NCBI RefSeq assembly: GCF_040054535.1 | Contig: NC_090788.1 | Span: forward strand, 1,071,501-1,135,500 | DNA from: Antennarius striatus | Taxonomy: Eukaryota; Chordata; Actinopteri; Lophiiformes; Antennariidae | Length of the DNA: 64,000 nt | Direction of reading: 5' to 3' | In this document: positions 1 through 10,963 of the stretch, piece by piece | Layout of the letters: each line of letters begins with the position of its first letter | How positions within the stretch are numbered: position 1 is the first letter of the stretch | Made by a program: the position numbers and the translations under genes | The notes under the pieces: model-generated | Database searches by the model: none | The model's input: only the letters and a program-made list of their open reading frames with translations | What the model was told of the DNA's origin: nothing

Positions 1-602
1 CTTGGGATGACTTTACCCGTCATTTGGGACAACTTCATCGTCCTATTCTAACAAACTTTTATGATCGTTTCCATTCTGCTGCTGTTTGACATAGGCGTAC
101 GTTAAACATGTTATTATGTATGTAGCGTGTTCTAACGCTGTCACGCAAGGTTGTTTTTCAGGCTGTTCTGGATCTTTAACGACTTGTTTAATCACCGCCT
201 AAGGAACTGATTGAACTTGTGCACCGACTCTGCGTCTACTTCTAATCACCGATCAATTCTTGATGAATTCTTTACTAGCTTTGCAGCATTAAAAACTTTA
301 TGTGAAGAAGTTCATTAATTTTTATAACGTCAAGTATAAACTTTTCAGCTGCAGCATGAAAATACTGCTCAGACGTTCATGCAGCAGAACTGATCAATAA
401 ATTATTGATAAAATTATTGATTTTTAATTTTTTTAATAAACGACTTGAAACATTTTGCGGTTCAAACTGGTTGCGTTCCGTGTTTCTCATACGTATCTAT
501 GGAACTGGTTCAGGCAGGAGACTTCAGCTGCAACCAGCCAATCATGCGATGTCTCATCCTGTGGCCACACCCTCCTCATCTGTATAATTTATGCGTACTC
601 AC
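1..602. other. pof1b intron, no recognisable feature
   Basis: This is AT-rich sequence left of the last exon seen, which ends in a good minus-strand donor at 602-601. I see no further exon, RNA gene or repeat family in it. Confidence 0.5.
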
Positions 603-1430
603 CCTCAGGTCCTCGGACATGTGGAGGAGCTCCTCCCTCAGGCTGCTGAAGGTGGACAGCAGGAGGCGCATGCTCTTATCAGCCGTCAGGCGCGTCTGAG
701 GAGAAACCACAAGTCTACACGTCAAGGCCACGCCCACTTCGTCCGCCATGACGCCGCCAGAGCGTCACGGGAAGACTCACCTGCAGCAGGTAGCGGATCT
801 GCTGTTTGGTGAGTTCGGTGGCGCCTTTGGGGAGTAAAGCCTCCACTTCCTCCTTCTCCACCTGAGACGCGATCAAAGACCGAGAAAGAAAGAAAGAAAA
901 ATGCATGAGGAATTAAAAAAACCCAATTTCGGATAACTTGATCCAGAATTTTGGATAACTTGATTCAGAATTTTGGATAACTTGATCCAGAATTTTGGAT
1001 AACTTGATCCAGAATTTCGGATAACTTGGTTTGGGATAACTCTTCCTCCATGTGTTTTTCCAACATAGTTAAAGACCAGTTACCGTGGCAACATATGCTG
1101 TTAGACGAAGCATCAGGCTAATGACCAAGCTAGCCATCAGGCTGAGAGGCAGATTAAGCTAGCTGTTTGACTATCTTAGCTTAGCATTAGCGGTTCAACC
1201 AGTTCATTCAGTGCGGACGCGATGATTCATCGCTAACAGCTCCTATAGCTCAGGTTGTGTGTGTGGGAGTCGACCGTCAACACCAGGCCCCGCCTCCCTG
1301 AGGTGGAGCTACCAATCCAGATGTTCCACACGTGGAATCGCACGCGTGTGATGGCCGTCGCTTCTCACCTTGTAGTTGACGCTGGGATCCAGCTGGTGCT
1401 TCCTGGAAGACAGGAAGTAAGAACAATGAG

Positions 1431-1499
<69 letters not shown>

Positions 1500-4400
1500 A
1501 TCTACTGATGCTGCGAACGTCTGTGACATTTAACCATGATGCACTGCAGCTAAACATCAAGGATTTCAATCTACAACGTAATCTGTTAGTGAATGTTCTG
1601 GTTGTCTTCCACACGGTCCAGGTTCACGCAGTGAAACAGTCCGGGTTCATTCAGACATTATTTTATTTTTAACATTATTTAATTCTTCTTCTGTGGTTTC
1701 TATGTGTGAGAACTTAGCATCTTAGCATCTGCTAGCTGACGTGTTGGACTTACTTCCCACGTATCTTAGCGACATGCTCGGAGATGCAGGAGTGGATGTC
1801 GCAGTTCTTCCTGTAGACGTCGGCCAGCAGCTCGCCGAAGTAGCGCGTGTCCAGCTTGGTGGGGGAGGGGACGTTCCGGAGCTCGGTCCTCACCTCCGTC
1901 CTGGAGATCCTCTCCACGGCCGGGGGGGGCTTGGCCTGGATCACGTTGACGATCTCCACCTCCTCTACCTCCACCACTTCCTCTTCCTCCTCCTCTTCTT
2001 CCACTTCCTCTTCCTCCTGGGAGAGGAAGTAAAACAATTCTGTGTTTTTCCAACATAGTTTAAGATTAGTTACCGTGGCAACATATGCTGTTAAACTAAG
2101 CATCAGGCTAATGGTCAAGCTAGTCGTAAGGCTAGATTGTTAAGCCAGCTGTTTGACTAGCTTAGTTTAGCGTTAGCGGTTCAACCAGTTCATTCAGTGC
2201 TGACAAAGTGATTCATCGCTAACAGCTCCTATAGCTCATGCTAGCTGTATAGAAAGGCGGAGCTACGTCCTTGACTCCGCCCTCAAGTGTCTTCATACTT
2301 TTGGCCATGTAGTAAATTATCTGGCGGCCCTAAACTCCACCCGCCTCCTCCTGCGGGTACTATAAACCAAACACACCCTTCAACACCTTCATCTGCATGT
2401 AGCTGCGAGCTAAAAGCTGCCTTCACTATAATAACTTGTGTTAATGGCAGGAAATGATGACATCATCAAGACGCGCCAGTCCAACATTAAAGCAGGAGAG
2501 CTGAACGTGGACACAGTGACGGAACCGGTCCAACCAGGAAGCTAATGACTTGTGGTTAGCATCAATAACCAATAATCAGGTGATGTCATCATGATGTCAT
2601 CGCTCTACAAGTAGCATCGTCTTCAACTGTTAGATTTCTTTCCCAGAATGCACCTGGAAGTCATGTCTGACAAATGTTTCATGTGAGCAAAGACGTTTGC
2701 GTGTACACATATTGATTTATTATGGATTATTTGCGTGTGAATGGTGGGTTCTGATGGCGTGTTTGAGCGGCGATGTGTGCAGTCATGCGTGTGAAGTGTT
2801 CAGTACATCGGGATGATGTCACGCCTTCTTGAATTTCAAACCCGCGGCAGCGAGGACCAGTCGAGCTGGATTCCTGACGGAGCCCAGCGGCGTCTCAAGC
2901 TCCGACACGAGTGTCAACAGAAGGGTTAACGCCGGATTAGACGCCAAAAACCCCCCAGCTGGGCCACGCCCGGGTTTCAGAGCACACTACCTGAAGCCGA
3001 CGCCCACGGCGCACAGCCAATGAGGGAAAGACTGGAATATAATGGAGCCGATGTGAGGAGAAACTTTGAAAGGCGTCTAAACGGTGTGATCTGATTGGTC
3101 ATTCAGGCTGAACACAAAACAGGAAGTTCCTCCAAACAGGAACTGGATCAAACCAACATACAAACATCGACCCACAGCGGACAGAAAAAGAATCCATGCC
3201 CTTCAAAGCACTGGTTTGTCTTGATGCTACCGCTAAGTTAGCATCGTGTTGTTTATCAGAGGCCCCGCCCACCAGCATCGATTCATCGCACTGAACATGA
3301 AAACACAAACGCTGAAGCCAATAACGTAATTTATCCTTTTTGTAAATTAATAGGCCAATAAAGTCCTTAACTGATAAATTAATAACGTTTGTCTACTAAT
3401 GTTATCATTTTTGTTAATTATTTATTGGCTTATTTATCATTATTTGTGTTTATTTTTTATTAGTTTTATTATTAAGTATCAGTGTTTTTTTCTTGCCAGG
3501 CCAATAACATAAGTCCTGAACCGAAAATAATAAAATTAAATTGACTAAAATAACAATAATTTTACAATATTGGCTGATTATTTGTATTTTTTTGGCTCAT
3601 TTATTATAATTATTATAACTATTATAAATCATTTATTTTTTACCTGTCCAATATCGTAATAAATCAAGTTATTAGCCAAAAATCAGTTGGGGACTTTAAT
3701 TTGGTTATTAATCCACTACATTTCAAAAATAATTTATTTTGTCATCAGCTGTTTCGACTTTATTGGCTTCAACAGCCGGTTTCCCCTCCCAGTTTGTGAT
3801 TGGACGAGAGTCTGTTTGTTGTTGTCATAATAAACTGTATATTTTGAACCAAAACACAACCTAGCGCTGGAGGCTAAGCTAATTAGCTGACAACCCTCCT
3901 CTACTGGGGGGTCTTCTGCTCTTCCCTTCAGACACCGTCTGCTACTGTTTGGCGCTCCGGCCCCGACGTCATGTGACATCGTAATCAGTCGCCACGGTAA
4001 CTTCCCGTGAAGACTCGACATTCCTCAGTGTGGCTAGAGACGCCAGAGCGGCGCTAAAGCCGCTAACGAGTTTACTCTGTGCTCTGCGTCAGTCAGCGGG
4101 CCACGCCCTTAAATCCCACCTGAGATCCCACCTGTCACCAACTCCCCCTTCCGCCAGACGACTCCCGTCTGACCTTTGACCCTCTTCAAGAGCAAACGCG
4201 TCGTCATGGATTTAGACGCTGATGATGCGGCTCAAAAGCTAAAGCTAACGGTTGTTAGCGTCTGCAGAACATTTATCAGGACCTGATTCGTCCAATTACT
4301 GTAGACACATTTGAACTCATGACCAGCCGTCGCCCTGACGACGGGCTCTAAAGGTAACAAAGGGCTCTCTGTTCACCTGAGGTTCAGGTGAATGTGTTGT

Positions 4401-6069
4401 TTGTTTAGCCACGCCCTCCTCATTAACCCCTCCCCCATCAGGACGGATTAACGAAACACAACCAAACGTCGACGTTGGCATCTTTTTTAATCCCACAGGA
4501 CTGAACTTGTTCCGACACCTTCAACGTTTATTTTCTACTTTTTAAGATTCAATTTGACCTTCGACATTTTATGGTCTCCCTGTTTCCATGGTAACACCTC
4601 GACAGCCTTTAACAAACTGGAACGGCACCTATGAACGGGAGCGAAATCCAAATTAAATACTGAGATAAATAACTTCATGGCCAAGCTGAGAGACACGCCC
4701 CCTTCAGGTGAGAAGGGGGCGTGTCAGCTGACAGGATTACACCAATCAGATCGAGCAGAAAACACCTGCGTTCTGGAAAACCCACCAAATGAACGCGGCG
4801 ACGATCAGACGACCTTTCCGTGCTATTTCCACATCCTGCGGTTTATTTCGCCGTCGGGTCGTAGCCAATGATTTTCTTTTAAATTCCACAGAACACCTGT
4901 GGTGGGCGGGGCCCAGGTGTTTTCTGCCCCTCCCTTTCTGATTGGAATGCAGGTGAGATTATCGCTCCCGTAAACGTGATGAATCACAACACCTGCTTCA
5001 CGCGACAACCGTCACACACTCAACGCCATGTGTTCAAATCTGAAAGAATGCACACGCCCAAAGCAAAGGACTCTGGGTAGCCAGCAGACACGCCCCAATC
5101 CGACACCCGTCCTGAGAGTTTCGACGGTTGTTTTGATTGTGATAGAGGTGTGAATGTGGGGGCAGGGCCAGGTTGAATCCGTTTCCTCATGTGAACTAAG
5201 AAGTTTTGCTTTTGTGCGTCGACAAATTCCCATGACCAGGTGTCACGCAGGTGGGCGTGGCCAACAGGTGGGATCCTCCGGGTGGTTGTTGGCTCTCGTG
5301 TTGAGATCAGATCAGTTTGTCAGGTGAATCCAGCAGGAAGACGATGACCTCATCTTCATCTGGTCAGAGCGACGCCAAACCGTCAGGGGCCAAAGTCCAG
5401 GTCGCCACGGCAACGGGATAAAAAGGCAAGCAGGAAGTGCTGAAGAATTCAACTCTGCAGCCAATCAGAGGCCACCAGAACAATAACAGTCCAGGTTCAC
5501 GCAGTGAAACAGTCTAGGTTCACACAGTGAAACGATCACTTTTTGTGGCCTCTGGATAGCAACGCTATGCTAACTATGCTGCTGACCGCACCTCAATAAT
5601 ACCAACTTAATGGCTACACAACGTTACCATGGCGACTCCGTCACAAACTTGGACTCCCTGATGATCCAAAACAAAACCGACTGGATAGAAACATTCTGGA
5701 GGGTCGGGACGTGATCCGATCCCGAAAACAACCTGTTCAAGTTTGTAGCGGATCCGAATGACGGAGGATCTGTGTTAACGTTCACCACTGAACCGTTAGC
5801 GAAGCGGCGGTACGCCTGACACGCGGTTCCATGTTGGAGGTTAGCGCTGAAGCTGAAGCTGAAGCTGAAGACTGATGTTTTCAAATCAACTTTTCATTAC
5901 CTGAAACGTGTCGCGACAAGTTCTGAGTTCATTTCAACAGACATACATTTAGTGTGTCAGACGTCTGTGGGGGGTGTGGGGGGGTTAGCTTCAGCTAGCA
6001 TTAGCAGCGCAGATTCTTCTCCAGGACAACCACAACCAAAAACAAGGCTTCCATTGTGGGCTGGATTTA

Positions 6070-6131
<62 letters not shown>

Positions 6132-7792
6132 CTCCTCTACACTGGGCTCCGGGACAGGACTGGACGACTGGCTGAATATTGATGAAGAGACGCTCTGAAA
6201 CGAGGATGGAGAAGAAGAAGAAACAGGGGTCAGAGTTCACCAGAAGACCAACGCCGTGGCCAAATGCCAGCGGCGTGACCTCACCTTGAGGAAAACGCTT
6301 TCAGCCCCGCCCTTAAACGCAACTCAAACCAATAAAACGCTTGTTTTACTACGGGATCTTTACGGCCTGGCGAGGGTAATGGGGTGGAACAGAGGGATTG
6401 TGGGTCATTAGGCAGGTGGAGGCGGTCCCACCGGTTCCACGCCGCCCGCTCAGCGTGGTCACTTCATGGGAAGGCATTAATGACAGGTTAAAGGTCAAGG
6501 TGAAGAAGTGATGACTGATGGGAGGGCGCTGGCCCTTTAAGAAGACGTTAGAGGAATGTGAGGGCGTGGCTGGGCGTGTCACACCTCCCTGTGAGAAGAA
6601 CCAGGATGAGAGATGTTCTCAAGCAGAACTAAATCAGCTGACGAGGACGTCCTCTAGCTCCGCCCTCAACAGGAAGTGTACGTCTGTTAGCTTCCAGATT
6701 AACATCGCTAGCGTGGATTTTGTGTTTACAAGTTAAAACGACGTAGGCGGAGGAGAGACGGAGGGAGGGCGGGGCTATTTCCACGATTAGTCTGTGACGA
6801 TCAGTCTGTGAAAACAAACCACTCAAAAAGACCCAAAACTTGACCTATAATATATGTTTTATCCTGATTTAATGTGCAGTAACACGATATGTGTGTTTAA
6901 TGATTTACTGGGGACTTTTTTATTCTAATATTTGTGTTTAAATCTACATTAACAGACACAAAGTGGAGTAAGACGATGAAAATAAGATTTAATTTTCAAG
7001 ACAACCGACATCTAATTGAGAATGACATAACTTGAAACAACACAGGCAAATTTTCTACTAAAAACAACGTAATTTTCTACTAGAATTCACTCTTTTTAGA
7101 AACATTTAAACCCTGAGGCTCCTCAGGCGCAGCGGTGAATTCTAACAGGAAGAATTTCAACAATCTGAATCCAAAGTTTGAAGGATTTGGGTTCAATTTT
7201 CTCTTTAAAGCAGCAGAGAACTCATTTAACAAACATTTAACAAACATTTAACAAACATTTAACAAACATTTAACGCCTGACAAAGAATGAATGATGGAAT
7301 AATAAGAATAAGAATGTTGTGGAGCCATTCACACCTGGGCCACACTTGGATCGGATCCAGATGTGGACCAGTTCTACCAAAGCAAACCGGTTTAGAACCG
7401 CTTTATGAAACAATTCGGAATTCTTTCTCCACTAAAATCCTAAATGTCGCCCTGCCGGGTCTCACCTCCACCGCGCTCTGCGGGTACAGCAGCTCGGAGC
7501 CCTGGCTGCTGACGCTCAGGTGCTGCATACCTTGCAGGTAAACCGGAGACATGACCTGCTGCATCATTGGCTGCTGCATCAGCACGTAGGACGGCTGCTG
7601 CACGGCCTGCTGCACCGGGACCAGGTACCGGACCGTCTCGTAGCCGTTCACCGCGTACGGCCCCGGGGAGCGGGGCACCGGGCCGGCGCTGAGCACCGAG
7701 CCGGCGCTGAGCACCGTGCTGGCCGCCGGCTCCGGGGAGGCCACCCTCACCGTCCGGTAGGTCGTCGTCTTCTGGCTGGTCTGGACGGACAT
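603..7792 (-). CDS. pof1b: POF1B-like actin-binding/junctional coiled-coil protein, 5' half (runs off left edge)
   Basis: Six coding exons fit in phase on the minus strand: 7792-7466, 6194-6132, 2016-1754, 1402-1369 (34 nt), 861-781 and 695-603, giving 287 codons. The rest of the gene lies left of the window. The start is the ATG at 7792, opening MSVQTSQKTTTYRTVRV and followed by a Gln/Val/Met-rich head. Exon 3 begins with a Glu/Val-rich stretch and then carries KLDTRYFGELLADVYRKN. Later exons carry LPKGATELTKQQIRYLLQ and MRLLLSTFSSLREELLHM. I recognise these as the conserved core of vertebrate POF1B (human KLDPRYFGELLADL, FTKQQIRYILQ, LVLSTFSNIREEL). POF1B binds non-muscle F-actin, sits at tight junctions and desmosomes, and is linked to ovarian failure in humans. 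The C-terminal coiled coil would lie outside the window. The head differs from the mammalian head and could be lineage-specific. Identity is firm; the first exon is less certain. Confidence 0.85.
928..1029. repeat. 22-bp tandem repeat in pof1b intron
   Basis: About 4.7 copies of a 22-bp unit with core GGATAACTTGATCCAGAAT lie in the intron between exons 4 and 5. Copies differ by single changes (TTC/TTT, ATCC/ATTC). Confidence 0.85.
1051..1252. repeat. Local direct duplication, copy A
   Basis: About 200 bp, from TGTGTTTTTCCAACATAGTT to CTAACAGCTCCTATAGCTCA, recurs in the same orientation at 2041-2238 with scattered changes. The two copies bracket pof1b exon 3 and the 34-nt exon 4. Confidence 0.85.
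1433..1497. repeat. (TG)n microsatellite
   Basis: A nearly pure TG run of about 30 units lies in the intron between pof1b exons 3 and 4, about 30 bp upstream (in gene sense) of the 34-nt exon. Confidence 0.95.
2041..2238. repeat. Local direct duplication, copy B
   Basis: Partner of 1051-1252. It starts about 25 bp from the acceptor of pof1b exon 3. Confidence 0.85.
2239..6067. other. pof1b intron 2, mostly unannotated
   Basis: Large intron of pof1b. Besides the AT-rich repeat at 3320-3730 it shows scattered TTAGC/GCTAA words and a short tandem GAAGCT run near 5849-5870. A short segment (about 5490-5515) matches 1618-1640. I found no exon with both splice sites and a convincing protein match. 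Confidence 0.5.
3320..3730. repeat. AT-rich dispersed repeat (family shared with 15730-16085)
   Basis: AT-rich stretch with repeated phrases such as GCCAATAACGTAAT, AAGTCCTGAACCGA and TTATTAGCCAAAAA. The same phrases occur in both orientations within it and again at 15730-16085 in a different gene's intron. This looks like a palindromic non-autonomous element, but I could not define exact ends. Confidence 0.5.
6068..6129. repeat. (TG)n microsatellite abutting a splice donor
   Basis: About 30 TG units. On the minus strand this run starts immediately after the donor of pof1b exon 2 (6131-6130). Confidence 0.95.
7222..7274. repeat. 11-bp tandem repeat
   Basis: About five copies of CATTTAACAAA in pof1b intron 1. 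Confidence 0.9.
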
Positions 7793-8978
7793 GTCGAGGA
7801 GGAACCGGACGGGCTGTGACGGAAAAAAGGGGGTGCGGGGGGGGTTCCGGTGGTTGTTTTTCAGGCGGAACGGGGACGGGACCGGACCCCGCGGAGGTGG
7901 CTCCTGTTCCGGGTGTAGAGGAGCTGAAGGGCCGCTGACTGGAGCTCCTTCACGCACACGGATTCCACACGACTGGGGAGGCGCCGAGATGTGCGCAAAT
8001 ACCGCACATCCAGCGGGAGGGGCCAGAACGGAGCTCCAGGAGCGGATCCTGACAGGTCGGGCTGAAAAAATGGGTCAAGAGCCCAGAAACTCACCCCCCA
8101 CCTGAGAAGCGTTCAGGGCCCCTGGACACCGGAAACGCGTCTGTCCCGTCCGTGGAATCCATTCGTTTATTCATTTATAAGTTTACACGCAGTTAGAAAC
8201 TTTTAACTGGGCGGAAAAAAATACGTGACGTGTATCTTCAACCCCCCCGTAGGAATAAATGGGGTGTGTTTACGTTAGGCCGCCACCAGGTGGCGACAAA
8301 CTCCCTCCAGTAAGGCTGACACCTGCTTGACTCACCTGCGTGGACAGTTTCCACCTCTTCTTGTCCCCAACTTGAACCAACAGAGTGTTTAAATATGAAT
8401 TTAAATATGAAATAATATAAGAAGAAATGTGATATTTCACTTCCTGACATGCGCAGACGTGATATTCAAGTCAGACGTTGCAGGTTTTGTGCGTTTTCAC
8501 ACACAAATACTTGAAATGTGGATTTCTGAATTTTAAAACTACAGAAAATAAAATTATAAATAAATCAACGTTTCTTTAACAGAAAAATCTGTTTCGGTTG
8601 CTGGTAAACTGTTTAGTTTTACATAAATGGGTATCGTAAAAATTGTACACTTTAATTTTTATCTAAAGTGCTGAAGTGATTAAGTTGTTGTGACGTCACA
8701 AAATCATTGATTTATTTTATTTCGTATATTTAATCCTGCCTGTTTTAATAATAGAATTTAGTTATTAATTTCTATTTGTTTCTAGTGCTTCAGAATTAAA
8801 CTCATGACGTATTTTCACGTGAGAAACAAGAGAGAATTTGCAAATATATTAAAGAATGTCGTCTTCATATTTGTTTTGTGTTAAATAATAATGATTTTAA
8901 TCGTATTTTAAGAGGTTTACGGTTGTTTCCGGCCTGTCTGATGAGTCGGCAGCGCCGCCATTGATGTTTGAATTCAAA
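7793..8978. other. Divergent intergenic region between pof1b and p33monox
   Basis: The GC-rich part next to 7793 (to about 8110) should hold the pof1b 5' UTR and promoter. The remainder is AT-rich with no gene. Open frames here are CpG-rich shadows without protein similarity. Confidence 0.5.
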
Positions 8979-8988
8979 TCTCGCGAGA
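8979..8988. promoter_or_regulatory. TCTCGCGAGA core-promoter palindrome of p33monox
   Basis: A perfect TCTCGCGAGA palindrome. This motif is well known in TATA-less vertebrate housekeeping promoters. It lies just upstream of a likely first exon. Nearby GCCGCCATTG (8953-8962) and AATGGCTGCC (9059-9068) resemble YY1 sites. Use as the promoter is inferred. Confidence 0.6.
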
Positions 8989-8999
8989 ATCTGCGAGAG

Positions 9000-9161
9000 G
9001 ATGAGACGAGATTTGAAGGTCCCGTTACCACAGCTGCTGGCGGAGGTGTCGGTAACAATAATGGCTGCCAGCGGCCGTCTCCGTGTCTTCCTGCCCGCTC
9101 CGGTCGCCAATTGAGGGTCGCGAATGTTCCAGTCGTCGTCTTGAAGCACCTGTTACATCCG
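9000..9161 (+). other. Probable non-coding exon 1 of p33monox
   Basis: GC-rich stretch downstream of the TCTCGCGAGA motif, ending at the strong donor CCG|GTGAGA (9161/9162). An ATG at 9060 opens a frame of only 17 codons, which would be a short upstream ORF. The transcription start is a guess. Confidence 0.45.
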
Positions 9162-10019
9162 GTGAGAGGAAACAACGCAGACTTTATGAAAACATCGTGT
9201 TTGTTTGTCGTTGTTTGTTGTTGATCCGCCGAGCATCTCGTCCTGCAGCACCGGGCGGGTCCGGTGTCCTCACCGAACTACATTTATAAAAAAGAGAATT
9301 TAACGACGGGACGCTTATCGGTGGAAATATTTAGTTTAAAATTCGATTTACTTCTTACTTGTGTTCGATTAATGAATTCGGGATGAGTTAAATCCACCAA
9401 AAATGATTAATTTTACTGGAATTGCGTGTTTTAAAATTAATTCCTCTGCTTCCTCCATCATTGCCCCACATTAACAAGTCTGTTTGGAGGTCATTTAAAA
9501 CAGACATGATTGTAATTCACATTTAAAGTAAATTAATGTGGAGCTCTGTTTTTATCAAAATTTCCATTCAATTCCTCAGGATTTATTTTGGTGTAACAAA
9601 AACAATTTAAAATGGTGAATTTCCAAATGGAGTTTGGTTCGGATGAGATTCGACCTGAATCAGAGGTGATGTGGGGGCATTTCGCTCCATCGGCCGTTTA
9701 TTTATTATTTTTTTTATTTTTGATTGATTAATTTTATAATGCCCAAAAAAAATGAACAATATATAAAATGTTTAGGACGTTTAGAAGTTTATTCAGCCAT
9801 AAAATAACCCGCTGATGGCGGTGAATTTGTCTGTTTTCAACTGTTTACTCCTTTAAATTGTGAATTTTAATACATTTGAGCTCCTTGTTCTCTAGCGAAC
9901 CGTTTGACGTCCTTAAAATAAATATTATTTAGCCTTTAAGTCCAAAAACAGAAGGTAAACAATCTAGAATGTCTTATTTTAACAAATGCAAATAAAATAA
10001 TGAAGCAGGTTTGGTTTCT

Positions 10020-10023
<4 letters not shown>

Positions 10024-10090
<67 letters not shown>

Positions 10091-10099
10091 CACACACAC
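10024..10099. repeat. (CA)n microsatellite
   Basis: About 35 CA units with one CG interruption, in the first intron of p33monox. Confidence 0.95.
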
Positions 10100-10609
10100 G
10101 TTTTTGTGTTATACTGACATATTTTTTTAAGTAAATGTGACGAACAACGGAAATGAATCGTTCCGGTCGGACAGGAATGATGACCTCATGAAGGGAAATA
10201 ATATTTATGAGACGTTAAAATCCAACACAAATCATTGGAGGAAGATGAGGAGCGTCTTCCTCCTCCTCCTGTCGGTCTCCATGGCGATGAGGAATAGGAA
10301 GAGGAGGGTCCACAGAGCCGTTAAAGATTGTGTGTGTGTGTGTGTGTGTGTGTGTTCTCTCTGGCTTTAGTTCTGCTCTGACGTGGCTGCTTACCCATAA
10401 TGCATTGCCAGAGGGTGTTGTATGTCTCGGATAGACCGGTGTAACCACCGCCGCCGCTGCCTGAGCCAGGGGATCGTAGCAGGAAGGTAGGACCCCACCC
10501 CACCCAGTTCAGACGCCATGTTTATGGAGGCCGTGGTTGACTCCGCCCATTTTGTTCTGATGCAGGAACCTCCAACGTCGGACGCGTTTCATCCAACGGC
10601 GCTGACGTG

Positions 10610-10692
10610 ATGTCGGGTTCAGGAGAACTTCCAGGTCAGCGTTTGACCTTTGTGTGTCTGTGAGGGGGTGGTGGCTTGAGGAACGACCCCCA

Positions 10693-10738
<46 letters not shown>

Positions 10739-10916
10739 TCAGCCCTCAAGGGACCTGGGATGGGCGGGATGAAGCTCCCCATCGGGATGACCCGGCGGGC
10801 CATCAGCTACGACGACAACCTGGAGGCCCCCATGTCCACGCCCCCCCATGACATCAGCATCAACAAACTGTGGCGGCGCCCCGTCATCCCGGAGAGGAAG
10901 TTTGCTCACCTGGCGG

Positions 10917-10963
<47 letters not shown>

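Noticed and set aside
9060-9113. ATG with a good context near the p33monox promoter
   Set aside because: Opens only 17 codons before a stop; at most an upstream ORF.
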